From assembly GCA_028095005.1 (NCBI GenBank), contig JAMFTS010000054.1:1-64000 (forward strand): a DNA stretch of 64,000 nucleotides, in the 5' to 3' direction. The stretch comes from Rhynchospora pubera (lineage: Eukaryota > Streptophyta > Magnoliopsida > Poales > Cyperaceae). The notes below the pieces were generated by a model, which saw only the letters and a program-made list of their open reading frames with translations, was not told the origin of the DNA and made no database searches. The translations under genes and the position numbers were made by a program. This document shows positions 46,701 through 57,032 of the stretch, one piece after another. How positions within the stretch are numbered: position 1 is the stretch's first letter; each line of letters starts with the position of its first letter.

Positions 46701-47679
46701 CAAAGTGCTCGACGAAATGTCTCTCTCTAATTTCACCTCTCGCTAGCCTAATTGATTATCTAACCTAACTAAAGATGGCGGCCTTCTCTTTCTTCCTCCT
46801 TCCTGATTTGGGGGCCTTTTATAGGTAGGGGTTTAGGGTTTCACATCCTTGAGCCGTGAGCATCTCCACCTCTTGATTTCGATCCAGTGGCCTATCACAA
46901 GCGGCGCTAGGGTTAGGTTTTGGGAAAACCATGTGCTGGGTTTCTGGTTTCGAGTTGGTGGCGTTGGAGGAGGCCACGTCGTCGATTTCCATTTTCACCT
47001 GGCCTTCGCGCGGTAAGATCGTAGGTTTCATCCTCTTCACTCTTCTTTTTTTACCCAGGGGAGAAGGTGGCTCTTACATGTGGGCTCCATTTGTAAGGTT
47101 TAATGAGGGACAAGGAGATAGATGAGTCTGTTTCGTCGTAAGCCAACAAAACGTTTCCAGCTACAACAGTTTCCGGCTCATGAACCAGGCGCACCCAAAG
47201 CACGGTGATTTTTAAACCCAGCGCCCTCCTTAAATCTGGCATGGATCCCCTCCAATCGGATGCACGCGCCATTTCCCCTGATTTTTCTGTGATTTCTATT
47301 TTATTTTCTTTAAAACCATTTATTTATTTGGTTGTCCAACCAAAATAAATTATTTGAGGGTCTTCCTTTGGGTATTTTTGGATGAAATTTCATGGATAGG
47401 CTTAGAAAAATATAAGGAATTTAATGGTTCAACTGGTTTTGATAAATTCCTCATAGATTTATTTTGGTAATTTTATGGATTTTTAGGGTTTCTTTGTAAA
47501 GTTTGGGATTTGTGTGGGTATTGTTGGGATTTAAAAATTATGATAATTCATCATAATTCTTAGGGAATTTTTGGATAAATTTTGAGGATTTTTGGAGGTC
47601 ATTTGATATATTTTGTGGATTTTTGACGATCTTCGCAGATTGCTATGCTTCTCTGAGCGTGAAAATTCGGGGTCAAACA
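43766..47679. mobile_element. Solo LTR, 3914 bp, with 5-bp target duplication
   Basis: It begins TGTCGCGGC and ends GGGGTCAAACA. The duplication atatc flanks it at 43761-43765 and 47680-47684. No gag or pol sequence was seen inside, and no second copy of the terminal sequence. The length fits the long LTRs of Ty3/Gypsy Tat/Ogre-type elements (inference). The interior includes a tandem repeat (44195-44510), a GGGCCCCAC stretch near 45080, and non-coding open frames. Confidence 0.85.
44195..44510. repeat. Tandem subrepeats in solo LTR 2
   Basis: Six to eight degenerate units of roughly 35-50 bp built around GGCTATTTTGGGCCTT and GGATTTGATTTGAA. Confidence 0.85.
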
Positions 47680-47940
47680 ATATCATCTTATATTCAATTA
47701 TAAGAAACTAGTTTCTGCCAAGATGTGCATAGCAGGTAGATATTATATCCAATAACATAGTTGCTTATGTGATCAGATAATGAGTGACTCACCGACATGT
47801 TTGACATCAAGACGAGTTAGGTACCTGTATACCTCAACAAACATTTCTAGAATGAGGTCAACTCAGAGGAGTGAGAGTATCAACTCCTTCCTGGACAGAT
47901 AAGTCAACTCAAAGACCACTCTAAAATAATTTACTCCCTC

Positions 47941-49334
47941 ATTTCTCGTCACTACTCCGCACTAATCCACGATTTTTAATCTACGGTTGGAGGATTAATT
48001 AGATGTGGATTAACAGACTCACTCCTCGTTACTCTCCTACCAAACACAGACAATATGAAATTTTTTGGTTTTCGCCGACATCTTAACATCTTATATGTTA
48101 TTTTTAAAAATAGAAAATATAGTGTAATAATGCAAAAGTATATCTAGATTCTGGATATGTAATAATGCAGAGAAGATGAAGAAAGAAGAATAAAGGTGTA
48201 TACAGTTGAGTTGAGTGGCCAATAATGTAAAGGTTTTTTTGACTTTTTGTCATGTTATTAGTGCTGGTTTCCAATTGAATACATGCAATAGTTGTGCAGC
48301 GTAAATGCAATAGTTGAGGCAAATTTTGTTATTATTTTTCTTAGCTTGAATAAAGGCCACCGTGGGTATGGGATTGTTAGAAAATAATGCGATTAGGCGA
48401 ACAATGAAATCAGATGTGACTGAGTCTGAAAGTCGATCTAAACCATTTTTCTTAACAAAACAATAAATAAACAAAGAATAATAAATTAAACAAAAAAAAA
48501 GGATAAATCGTATATTCTGAAAAACTTCTGTATATTCATAGCATTAAACTAAGGTCGGGAGTAAGATGCGATCAAACATTTATTTTGACAACGAATTGAG
48601 TTAGTCCAAAAAAAACTCTCGATGTCCGGAATTATTTACCGCTCCTTTTGGATGGCTTCTTTCCGGAATAAGAAATAAGGAATAACCACTTTTTATCAAT
48701 AAATTTATTTATAACCATCCAAACTCTTCACAAAAGTTACACACTTCCCAATAAATTTATCCCTTCCCAATAAATTTCTTTCCTTCTTCCTATCTTATTC
48801 TCAACGCATCCAAACAGAGCCTACGAGAATAATAAAACAACGTTTGAAAGTCAACAATCCAGTTCAGAGCCTTTGCAAAACGTTATGATAAAATGCACTG
48901 TTGATAAAATTGTCATTATTTCATAATTATATCGATAAAAAATGATATTTTGAATTAATAGACTTGCCACGTGAATATGTGATTCCCGCATGTCTTTTTT
49001 TCCTTCCGATACAACTAGTCTAGATAGCGGCCGTCTAGAAAACAAAGAGAAGGAAAACTAAACTAAAAAGGAAACTATATACTCGCGTGTCATTAGGCAA
49101 CTTATACCGTTTATCCAAGGTTGTTACCTACAAACTCTGTAGTCCATGGAGTAAGGAGTTGGTCAGGTTCTTCAAACCAGTTGATCGCACAACATCCATG
49201 TGAATCTAAGTCACAATAGATCATGGGCTCATGGCAAAAGTTTTCTTCAGTAGGTGGTGGACCCCACATGCGCAGTGTGATACTGTGATACCGCTGGCCT
49301 GACGTAAGCGTCAGAGGCCCGTCATCTATGCCGG
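47941..49334. other. Intergenic DNA
   Basis: AT-rich and without a gene. It contains a Tourist-like MITE at 48640-48821. Confidence 0.5.
48640..48821. mobile_element. Tourist-like MITE, reverse-oriented relative of 5845-6014
   Basis: It reads as the reverse complement of the 5845-6014 element across nearly its full length (shared TTTTGGATGGCTTCTT, CCAATAAATTT and CTCAACGCATCCAAAC blocks). The left terminus is eroded. A possible 3-bp TAC duplication is not convincing. Confidence 0.75.
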
Positions 49335-49617
49335 AAAAATTAAAACTAACATTTTGACTCGAATTTCGAAAATAACTATAAAAAATTTAAAATTTTAAAA
49401 ATAATATTGTTGGATCGGCATCCGAATTGACGAATCTACTTTTATCCGGATTGCCGTGGTGTGTTTTGATCGGCATCTTATTTGCCGATCCAAGTTTGGA
49501 TCCAACTTGTAGATTCCATAATCCGGATGTCGATCCAACAACGTTACTTTTTAAATTTCAAATTTTTAAATTTATTTTCGAAATTCAAGTGAACAGTAAC
49601 GTTAGTTTTAATTTTTT
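49335..49617. mobile_element. Foldback MITE with about 100-bp TIRs
   Basis: The left arm (AAAAATTAAAACTAAC onward) and the right arm (ending GTTAGTTTTAATTTTT) pair over about 100 bp, including GAATTTCGAAAATAA and TTGTTGGATCG blocks, separated by a short GC-richer centre. It has no coding capacity. Confidence 0.75.
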
Positions 49618-51519
49618 GGGTCACCCATGCCTCCAAACTCCAAAGTCCAAACCAAAATGCGCATCAAAATTTACTAAAAAAAAAACGACAAGAAAAAAAG
49701 CCCATCAAAATTAATTTCCTGATCAGTTTGTCAGTTTAAACAATGTAAGGAAGTAGTTTATTAACATAGCCGAAGTCAAGAATCAGTCAGAGCATGATTT
49801 GTAACAATTCAAACGAAATTTCACTTCAACTTGAATGAACCATCGGCGGATTAAAAACCCAATATTTAATCGGACCGTCCGTATTACTTTTACAAACATT
49901 TGATCAATTAACATAAAAGTAAAAATCTGAATATCTGATCACAGCAACTTCAAGTGATTGCAATTTAAGCTCTTTTAAATCGAGTCCTTCTCCAGCACAA
50001 TTAAATAAGAAAACTGACCAACAATTGATGAATATCACTATATCAGTCCACCCTCACTACTCACAACGATAAGCTTTTCATGTTGCTGCTTTCTGGAAAG
50101 CAAGCGAGTTTTCCCTCGTAATTACTGAAATATGGCATTTGTTGAAAGCAACAGCTTCAACTCTGACATATCATCAAGTCAAACACAGGTGTCATGCATG
50201 AATATCGTTTGCAAGTCCAGTACTTCCTTTGGGTTGGACATTTATTAAAAATCAATTTCTAGTCAAACGAAAAGAATAATAACATCACTAGCCTTTCCTG
50301 CCCGTATCTAACCAAAATTCAGCCTCGTGTAAAAATGAAATTTGTAAAGACCAGATGGCATCTAGACAAACAACTCAAAAGCGCCATCAAAATCCACATA
50401 TAAATTCAAAACATCATCATCATATAGTATGATTACAAATTAGACATTAGAAAAGAGTAGTTAGAAAGAGAGCAAAGTGAAGACGCCTTTGACTGCCATC
50501 GCATCTTCCAAGCTTCAAGGTTATGGCCCAGAATGACGTCTAACTAACTTTACTTTGACCAAACACTTTATTTAAAACAACTTTTGATTGACTAACCACT
50601 AATAAAATAATTTCACCTGATAGGTTTCATATGTCAAAAATGGACGATTCTATTTGCCATTTCCACACCATTTTTTCATAGCATGAATGCATGATTCATC
50701 ATATTAGTTTAACATATCCATTAGCTTAATTTAAGAAATACAATTAATAAATTACATAACAAAAAATTACTACCACTGTATCACATGCTGCAAGAACATC
50801 TTCAGTCCTTTCTACAGTGAACATATCTATGTTCAACACAATCATATTCTCCTCCAAAATATTGAACAATATAATATGCTCCTAGAACTTTGAATTGGTG
50901 AAAATTGAGCTAGGGGCCAAATCAGCAACTTCAAAAAGTAAAATATAGTTTCTATCTTTCATCTCAATAATTTCAACATTACCCATCATACATCTATAAG
51001 TAGATGATATTATGAGAAACAAATTATCGTAATAAAATTGAAGTTAAAATATTTTAAACAAATTTGCAGAATAGATCCTGCAAAAGTGTTGTGCATCTCT
51101 GTGTGTGCGCGCGCTTGCATGTTTGAGTGATTAGGAGAGAACGTGAACAAAACAAAATATGAACACTCAAGTCAATGGTGACATTTTCCAAATTTTCAAT
51201 TCCAGTTTTTCTGCTACTACCAACAAAAGCATTTACAGAATACCATGTACAATATGGCCTGATAACAATATGATGAACCTTCTATTCTATCAAGAGATGA
51301 TATACAGTGAAGGAAAAATTCAGAGAAAAATAAAATAGGTGTTTGGTCAAGAAGGCTGCATTGTTGAACTCAAAATGCCATGTACTAAGGAGGAACAATA
51401 TATGCTTCTGTGGCTCTGTCAAGTTTTCAATACCCAAATGTCACTTCCTTATTACTTCTAATGCATTTGAGATTCGTAATTTTTAGATAAAAAGATTGCA
51501 TACTCTAGCAAGCATTGTC
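49618..51519. other. Downstream region of RHB1A-like gene
   Basis: AT-rich DNA with no recognised gene or element. The part next to 51520 is presumably its 3' UTR. Confidence 0.45.
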
Positions 51520-53370
51520 CTACTGGTACATTTCCTCCATCATCAAGATCTGGAAAAAAAGAAATCTTTTTAAGAAAAAATAAAAACAAAATGAGAAGAA
51601 CAAACAAAATAAGTTACCCCAACCTGGTCGCATACTGGGCAGGTCTCGCTCCTTTCCATCCAATCGAGTAAGCAAGCAAGATGGAACTCGTGTTCACACC
51701 TTGTAAAATAACGAGGATTCTCTTTATCATACTCTGCACACACCAACACCAAACAGCGATAACAAAGTAATGCAAAAACTCTTTTTTTGAGTTAGAAATC
51801 AAAATCATATATGCTCATACAAAGCAATATCATATGTTCCAGCATACTTGTAAAGGAGAAAGATCATTTGACAATGATTTAACTAGGAAATCTTAACAAG
51901 ACTCAAACCAATTCAAATAAGAAATGAGTATAGGTTTGTTGTCGGACATATAGGCAGTCTATCAAACAAATTGATACAATTTTGGTATTGCTCGATGACA
52001 GAACAAGGGATATTAACTTCAGATTGTTGAAAGGTTGAAATAACTTGATGAATGACCATTGTCAAATGACCCTCCCCTTTTGTAGAAGCTATATAAATTA
52101 AGACTGCAGACCACTTTAGTACATTATTTAACACTAGAGTCAATTTAATCACCATTTTATATAAAATAGATACTAAGCAGGCCTAAACGGAGGATTCATT
52201 TAGTAATTTTTTGTGTGTAAAAGCTCCAAATTTACAAAACATGCATTTCCAAGGTTCCAACCCCAAAATATATTTACAACCATACAGGTCACTCTGCTGT
52301 GTTTCAGTGTTTGCGGGTAGGTGATTTTGGGACTGGGCATGTGTAGAGAGAAAGAAAATACCTTCAAGACAAATGGGGCAGTCATCTTCATCTTCAGCCA
52401 GCGGGAGAGATTCCATCTCCTTCATCTTTTCTTTGCAATCGGATTTATCCAAATCCTGTCCAGTATCTGCTGGAGATTGCATCAATTAAATTAATCAGGA
52501 AAATAAATTGGAATTTTATCTTATCTTTTACCATTTTTTTTTTGGCAAGGTTTGGTACCACAAAGAGAGTAAGCTTTGGAATCAATGATTTCCTTAACCA
52601 ATTTTGCTTTTTCAATAATTTTTCCGTCGCTTATTTAAATGTAAAATCAGCAACTTATTTCATGACCAATTTGGGCCCAATTTAGAACAGATTTAAGATT
52701 TACTTTGTGTGAACTTACAACACAACCAAGGGCTCAGTTGTTTGAAGCTTAAATGCACAAGGTGGTAAAATCAGCACATACCAATTTGGTATGGTATTAG
52801 TCAGCCATTAAAATCTAGTGTAGAATCACAGATACCTGGATTGTCAGGGTTTCCACTTAGAACTTCTTGAACTGTGAGGCCACCATCATACGGCAGAGGA
52901 GCAGGTGGGGCCCGAAATGTATCAGGATTTGACCCATCGAGATGAGTGTTCACAATTACAGCATTTGAATTAACAGAAGACCCATCATTTGTTGATGACA
53001 GCAGTTCATGCTCTTCTATACTAGGCAGATGCTGTCAGAATCAAAATTAAAATAACATAAGTATACATGTGCATTATGATTGTACAGCTGGGAACCAAAC
53101 TAAAGGAAATGATCCTTCAAGCTAACTAAACTAGAATTGTGGTATTAATAGCCATTTAACTCTCTTGATTTCCTTTGAGGCAATACTGAGATCATATAAT
53201 AGAGGGCCAAAATCAGGCTAAATTGGTTTACATTGAGGCTTTATTAGCGTAGGTTTTTTCTTAATTATTTTGAGAAGAACTCATCTGAGAATAAAGTAAA
53301 AAGAACATACATAAATATGTCTCCTGTCAGGCTCAGATCTACCTGAGGCAACACAACAACATGCGCCCAT
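51520..53370 (-). CDS. RHB1A: RING-H2 E3 ubiquitin ligase, RHB1A-like
   Basis: Five exons: 53370-53311, 53031-52836, 52469-52362, 51733-51624, 51549-51520; about 167 aa. The start MGACCC gives Gly2 for N-myristoylation and clustered Cys for palmitoylation, so membrane anchoring is likely (inference). A Ser/Asn-rich middle with PPAPLPYDGG follows. The C-terminal RING-H2 finger is complete: CPIC, TRC, HEFH, LAC, CPVC, in the order C3H2C3, followed by a short tail ending MMEEMYQ. It would transfer ubiquitin from an E2 to substrates; the substrate is unknown. The intron 4 donor is ambiguous: CAG|GTTGGG (used here, because it aligns CDQI with relatives) or a later GTAACT that adds two residues. 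The first intron lies in the 5' leader. The Arabidopsis RHB1A protein is slightly longer (about 190 aa, from memory). Confidence 0.9.
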
Positions 53371-53385
53371 TCTTCTATCAACCAG

Positions 53386-54228
53386 CTATTTCAAAATCAG
53401 TTGAGCTAATGTAAAATGTTGTAGAACCACAAGTAAATGCTAGCTTTCTCATAATCTAGACAAACAAGCATTTTATGTTAAATTAATATATAGTAAACAA
53501 TGAATAAGGAAGCATATAGATCGACATTTGCTTAAGTTGTCAGTAAAACCCCTTGGGAAAGTGGAGACTGGTAGCACTTCCCATTGAGTTCCTGAAGTCT
53601 CACTATTTTATATTTTTTGTTTGTAATATTATTAATTATATCTTAATTTCTTTTACGAGAGTAGTTCTGTCATGGATCAGCAGAATTCCTTGTTGTTATA
53701 GCTGGTACCCTTTTTGTCATTTCAGGATAATGGGGATAGGTATTAATTTTTATGGTACATCTTATCTGACATATAAAATATCTTATCACGCATTTAAGAC
53801 AAGATATAGTTCAAAAGTACTGCACATAACAGGTTGGGAGACGTAAACATCAATATTAAATCTCTGATCAACAGAAAAATCTCAGTATCACGAGACTATA
53901 TCTGTACAATCATTCTTTCCTTCGATTAAATAATTCAATTATAGTCACGAGTTGATAAACTAAAAACGCGTAGTTTAAGAATCAGCTCTTAACAGAAGAA
54001 AGGAAGTACAAAAGAAAGGTAACACAATTACTGCTCAAGTACTAAATTAAAGTGAATAGAATAATTAAAAGCCCGAGAACTCCTGTCCAATATCGGCTCC
54101 AAAGACGAACAAAACAACGAAATTTTTACCAAATTCACAAAATTGTACTGATGAAAACCCACAATAAAACGAAAACAACCCATGAATTAAGCTCAAAATT
54201 CAGCTAAAAAAGCAACATGAGATCGTAC
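53386..54228 (-). other. Intron in the 5' leader of the RHB1A-like gene
   Basis: The donor CTCAAAG|GTACGATC at 54229/54228 and a plausible acceptor AAATAG at 53386 bound an intron ending 15 bases before the ATG. The leader exon would lie at 54229 to about 54720 and include a CT (GA on plus) microsatellite at 54334-54372. This is inferred from splice signals only. Confidence 0.5.
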
Positions 54229-54333
54229 CTTTGAGAAAACCCACCAGAGATATCTCTCTCCCGATCACAGGAGAACCTCAAGAGAACCAATAATCGATGA
54301 ATTCTTCTCCTATGCTGCCTCGATCTCCATCCA

Positions 54334-54372
<39 letters not shown>
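54334..54372. repeat. (GA)n microsatellite in presumed leader
   Basis: About 18 GA units on the plus strand, read as CT in the minus-strand leader. CT-rich leaders are common in plant genes. Confidence 0.9.
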
Positions 54373-54375
<3 letters not shown>

Positions 54376-54903
54376 GAAGTGAGAGAAACTAAGGGTCTTT
54401 TGAGGAATGGATATAAAAAGAAGAGAAATATTGGTGTTTTCGAGAGGAGAGGAGAGGAGAGGAGAGGAAAGGAAAGGAAAAGAAAACAAAATGGCGAGTT
54501 AGGATATAGATTCCTCTTTACTAATTTTACTTGAAAGAAACAAAAGGAAACGAAAGAAAAAACAAAAACGAGGCGTAAATGAGAAGAGAAAAAGAAGTCG
54601 CTGTATGTATCAGCACAGTTCGGACTTCGGAGCTTGGTGAAATAATTGGAAAAAAGAGCATCAATGATTGGGATTGTAATTTGAGAGGAAAGAAGGGGCG
54701 AAAGCGAAAGAAAAATGGAGTTGGTTAGGGTCGTGTCGGAGATGGAGGTTGGAGTCAGGCTGGATTTCAGGCTCGATACAACGGGCCGGACACGGCATGC
54801 CCACGTGGATCCGTGTCGGGCGCCCACGTGTCCCCTGCTGTCGTGGATCATTGCAAGAGCGGATTTCCAGCTGCGCTTGTCCGGAACTCCGGATATTACA
54901 TTT

Positions 54904-55172
54904 AGGCTGTGCTCCAGAACGCGAAGGTAGGGATGAGATTAGGGGAGACGAGGCGACGAATTAATTTCCGACACTGCCCGAGCGAGTTTACTCGCTCCAC
55001 AACGAAGGATGAGACGGGATGAAAAGGGATGAGACGAAGTGAGATAAGAGACAGATCTACGAAGACTTTACTCGCTGTCGCTAATCCCCGATTTGGGAGT
55101 GAGCCTCACCGGGCACCCCTAATCTCCTCTCGCCTCTTCTCCCCTTTGCTTTCGCGTTCTGGAGCACAGCCT
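54904..55172. mobile_element. MITE with 22-bp perfect TIR upstream of RHB1A-like gene
   Basis: The sequence starting AGGCTGTGCTCCAGAACG at 54904-54925 is the exact reverse complement of 55151-55172. The interior includes degenerate pairing (GATTAGGGGAG against CTCCTCTCG-type blocks). It is GC-rich for this window. No clear target duplication was seen. It lies about 200 bp beyond the presumed leader of the RHB1A-like gene. Confidence 0.8.
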
Positions 55173-55269
55173 TACTTGTGGATCCTTGTCTTACTTGGGT
55201 GCGTATGTGTTGACTCTGTCACAGACCTTCTATGAGTCTGAATCCGAGTCCGACCTTAGCCTCACTTGG

Positions 55270-55405
55270 GTGCAAATCTATAATCCGAACCGTCCAATCA
55301 ATGATGGATGTCCCGCGATTAATATCAAGTTCATCGAGATTCGTGCGGTCCGTAAAAATTTGTCTGTCCAAATTAAATCAGACGGTTCAGATAAAAAGTC
55401 AGTAG
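55270..55405. repeat. Dispersed MITE-like repeat, copy 2
   Basis: Same block order as 17770-17905 (ATGGATGTCCCG, GATTAATA, TCGAGATTCGTGCG, ATTAAATCAGACGG). It lies beside the MITE at 54904-55172. Confidence 0.65.
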
Positions 55406-56461
55406 GGGATGAGGATACTGATCCCTTACACATTGGGGATGGTGGTGTCTCAAAAAAAAAGACATTGTTTGTAAAAGATGATTTTTCGTCTCTGTCAATA
55501 AATGTAAGAGATTTTTTTTTTACTTTGGAAACTTTAGTTGTTATATATTTTAATGAATTTAAATTATCTGAATTCTTTAAGTTTAGTTTATTTCTAATTT
55601 AAGGTGTAAGACATATTAACTATTTTAATTTAAAATTTTACTTTTCATTTTTTATATATTTTTCAATTGATGCTGCAATTAGTATATTAATATTTACAAT
55701 TAGCTTAAATTAGAGTGGACATGTTGTCTAATCACGGATTGAATATATTGCTTACTGCATACTAAATAAGTAGTTAGAGTCATTTTATGATAAAAATAAT
55801 ATTAGCATGTGCTTATGTGAGAAAGCTATGTCATGTCAGATGAAGGGTCAATCCCGGCTAATATTGTTACCGACTTGCTCTATAATCATATGATAGGAGG
55901 AGACCATTAAAAAATTATTACAAAATATTCAACAAATCTTTTCAGATTATCAGATGTCATGAGATCCTTATTGAATTTCTTAAACTGGCTGACGACAGAA
56001 TTGGAGATAAATAAAAGTGTTAAAAAATTTATTTTATCTAAATAGAACTATTAGAAATCTTTGAGCAGGTAAACGCCGCCACCTATCTAGAGCGTGGAAT
56101 AAAACAGAAAAGGACAAGTAAATGGTCTCATGTTATTAAATCTGATTCACACGAAATTTTACATTTTCTCGTAATTTTGCATGCCGCCAAATCTTATCAA
56201 ATCAGCTTTCCACGTTAACTGATCTAGATAGAATAAAATTCAAATTTCATCTGGCATTTAAGGGAGACGTCAATTGTATCTGACGACGACATAATATAGG
56301 TTCATTAAGAATTTGCAATATCCATGTTATTATCAAATTAAGAATCCATTACATATGCAAATGTGCATTCACTATCTGAGAAGTTTTTTTTGGGATCGAA
56401 TTTAAGAGCAATTTATTTTATTAGATAAATATCTGAAATTTTCAAATAATAAAATGGAGTC
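55406..56461. other. AT-rich intergenic DNA
   Basis: No gene or bounded element recognised. Confidence 0.5.
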
Positions 56462-56835
56462 ATGCTGGAGTCAACACACGTCTAACATTTGATCTCGTCA
56501 AACGTGATGATGTGATCACATTTCAATTTTTTAAATTATAACTGTCAATACGAATTGCTCAATTTGTTTTATATAATGAAATCTAACTTGATGATCAAAT
56601 TTTATACTTTTTTGAATTTTTTTATAATTTATTTTCAATTTTAGAAAATCTTCAATCTAATTAGTTATGCACCCTCCAATTTAAAAAAAAAATCGACAAA
56701 AATAGTTAAAAATTTCGGAAAAAAATATAAATTTTAGTCTGCAAAATAATTTCAATATAAAAATCATGCCGAGCAGTTCAGATATATAATGAAGTCTAGG
56801 ATCGCATCAATGTCAAACATATTTGACTTTAGCAT
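56462..56835. mobile_element. Degenerate foldback MITE, about 374 bp
   Basis: The ends (ATGCTGGAGTCAAC and the complement of ATGCTAAAGTCAAA) and inner blocks pair imperfectly. The centre resembles the 403-bp family (a TCGGAAAAAAATATAAATTT block, AATTTCAATAT, CAGTTCAGAT). It is probably an old relative. Confidence 0.5.
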
Positions 56836-57032
56836 TATTTAAGAAAAACATACAGATTAAAATTATATATCATGACGATGACATAGCCTAGATAAACAAT
56901 TTCTAAGAAGTTAACTTTGTCATTGCTATCAAGTATTTTGAAAAAAAAAATTATATATATACTGAAAAAGTTAAGTTATTATATGTGGACTGACGATAAA
57001 AAATATTGTAAAATGGCTTTCTCATTTTTATG

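Larger units (their letters stand above)
39640..47940 (+). pseudogene. FAR1/MULE transposase pseudogene split by two solo LTRs
   Basis: Four blocks in transposase order. 39661-40113: acidic lead, then a FAR1 DNA-binding domain (FASSEVGHMYYLWYAYDQGF to VVCTEGG); a frame change near 40065 leads to the HNHLLCP block. 40440-40867: FFGDVMTFDTTY and VGINHHGQS. 43285-43680: QSVIFGF, NWLECMG, TIITDQSAAMKK, CIWHIL. 47680-47940: VPVYLN and STQRSESINSFLD. Many stops and shifts make it dead. A 2417-bp LTR interrupts the HGQSV codons and a 3914-bp LTR lies before the last block. A DNxWLxxMFD-like stretch occurs twice (about 43651 and 47777), so a partial duplication or two merged copies is possible. TIRs of the parent element were not found. 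Confidence 0.8.

Noticed and set aside
45161..47272. Several 60-75 codon open frames in the long LTR
   Set aside because: Short, unrelated to each other, and all inside an LTR with exact boundaries.
54204..54851. Minus-strand 215-codon open frame
   Set aside because: Low-complexity Ser/Phe/Leu sequence in the CT-rich presumed leader and promoter of the RHB1A-like gene; no domain.
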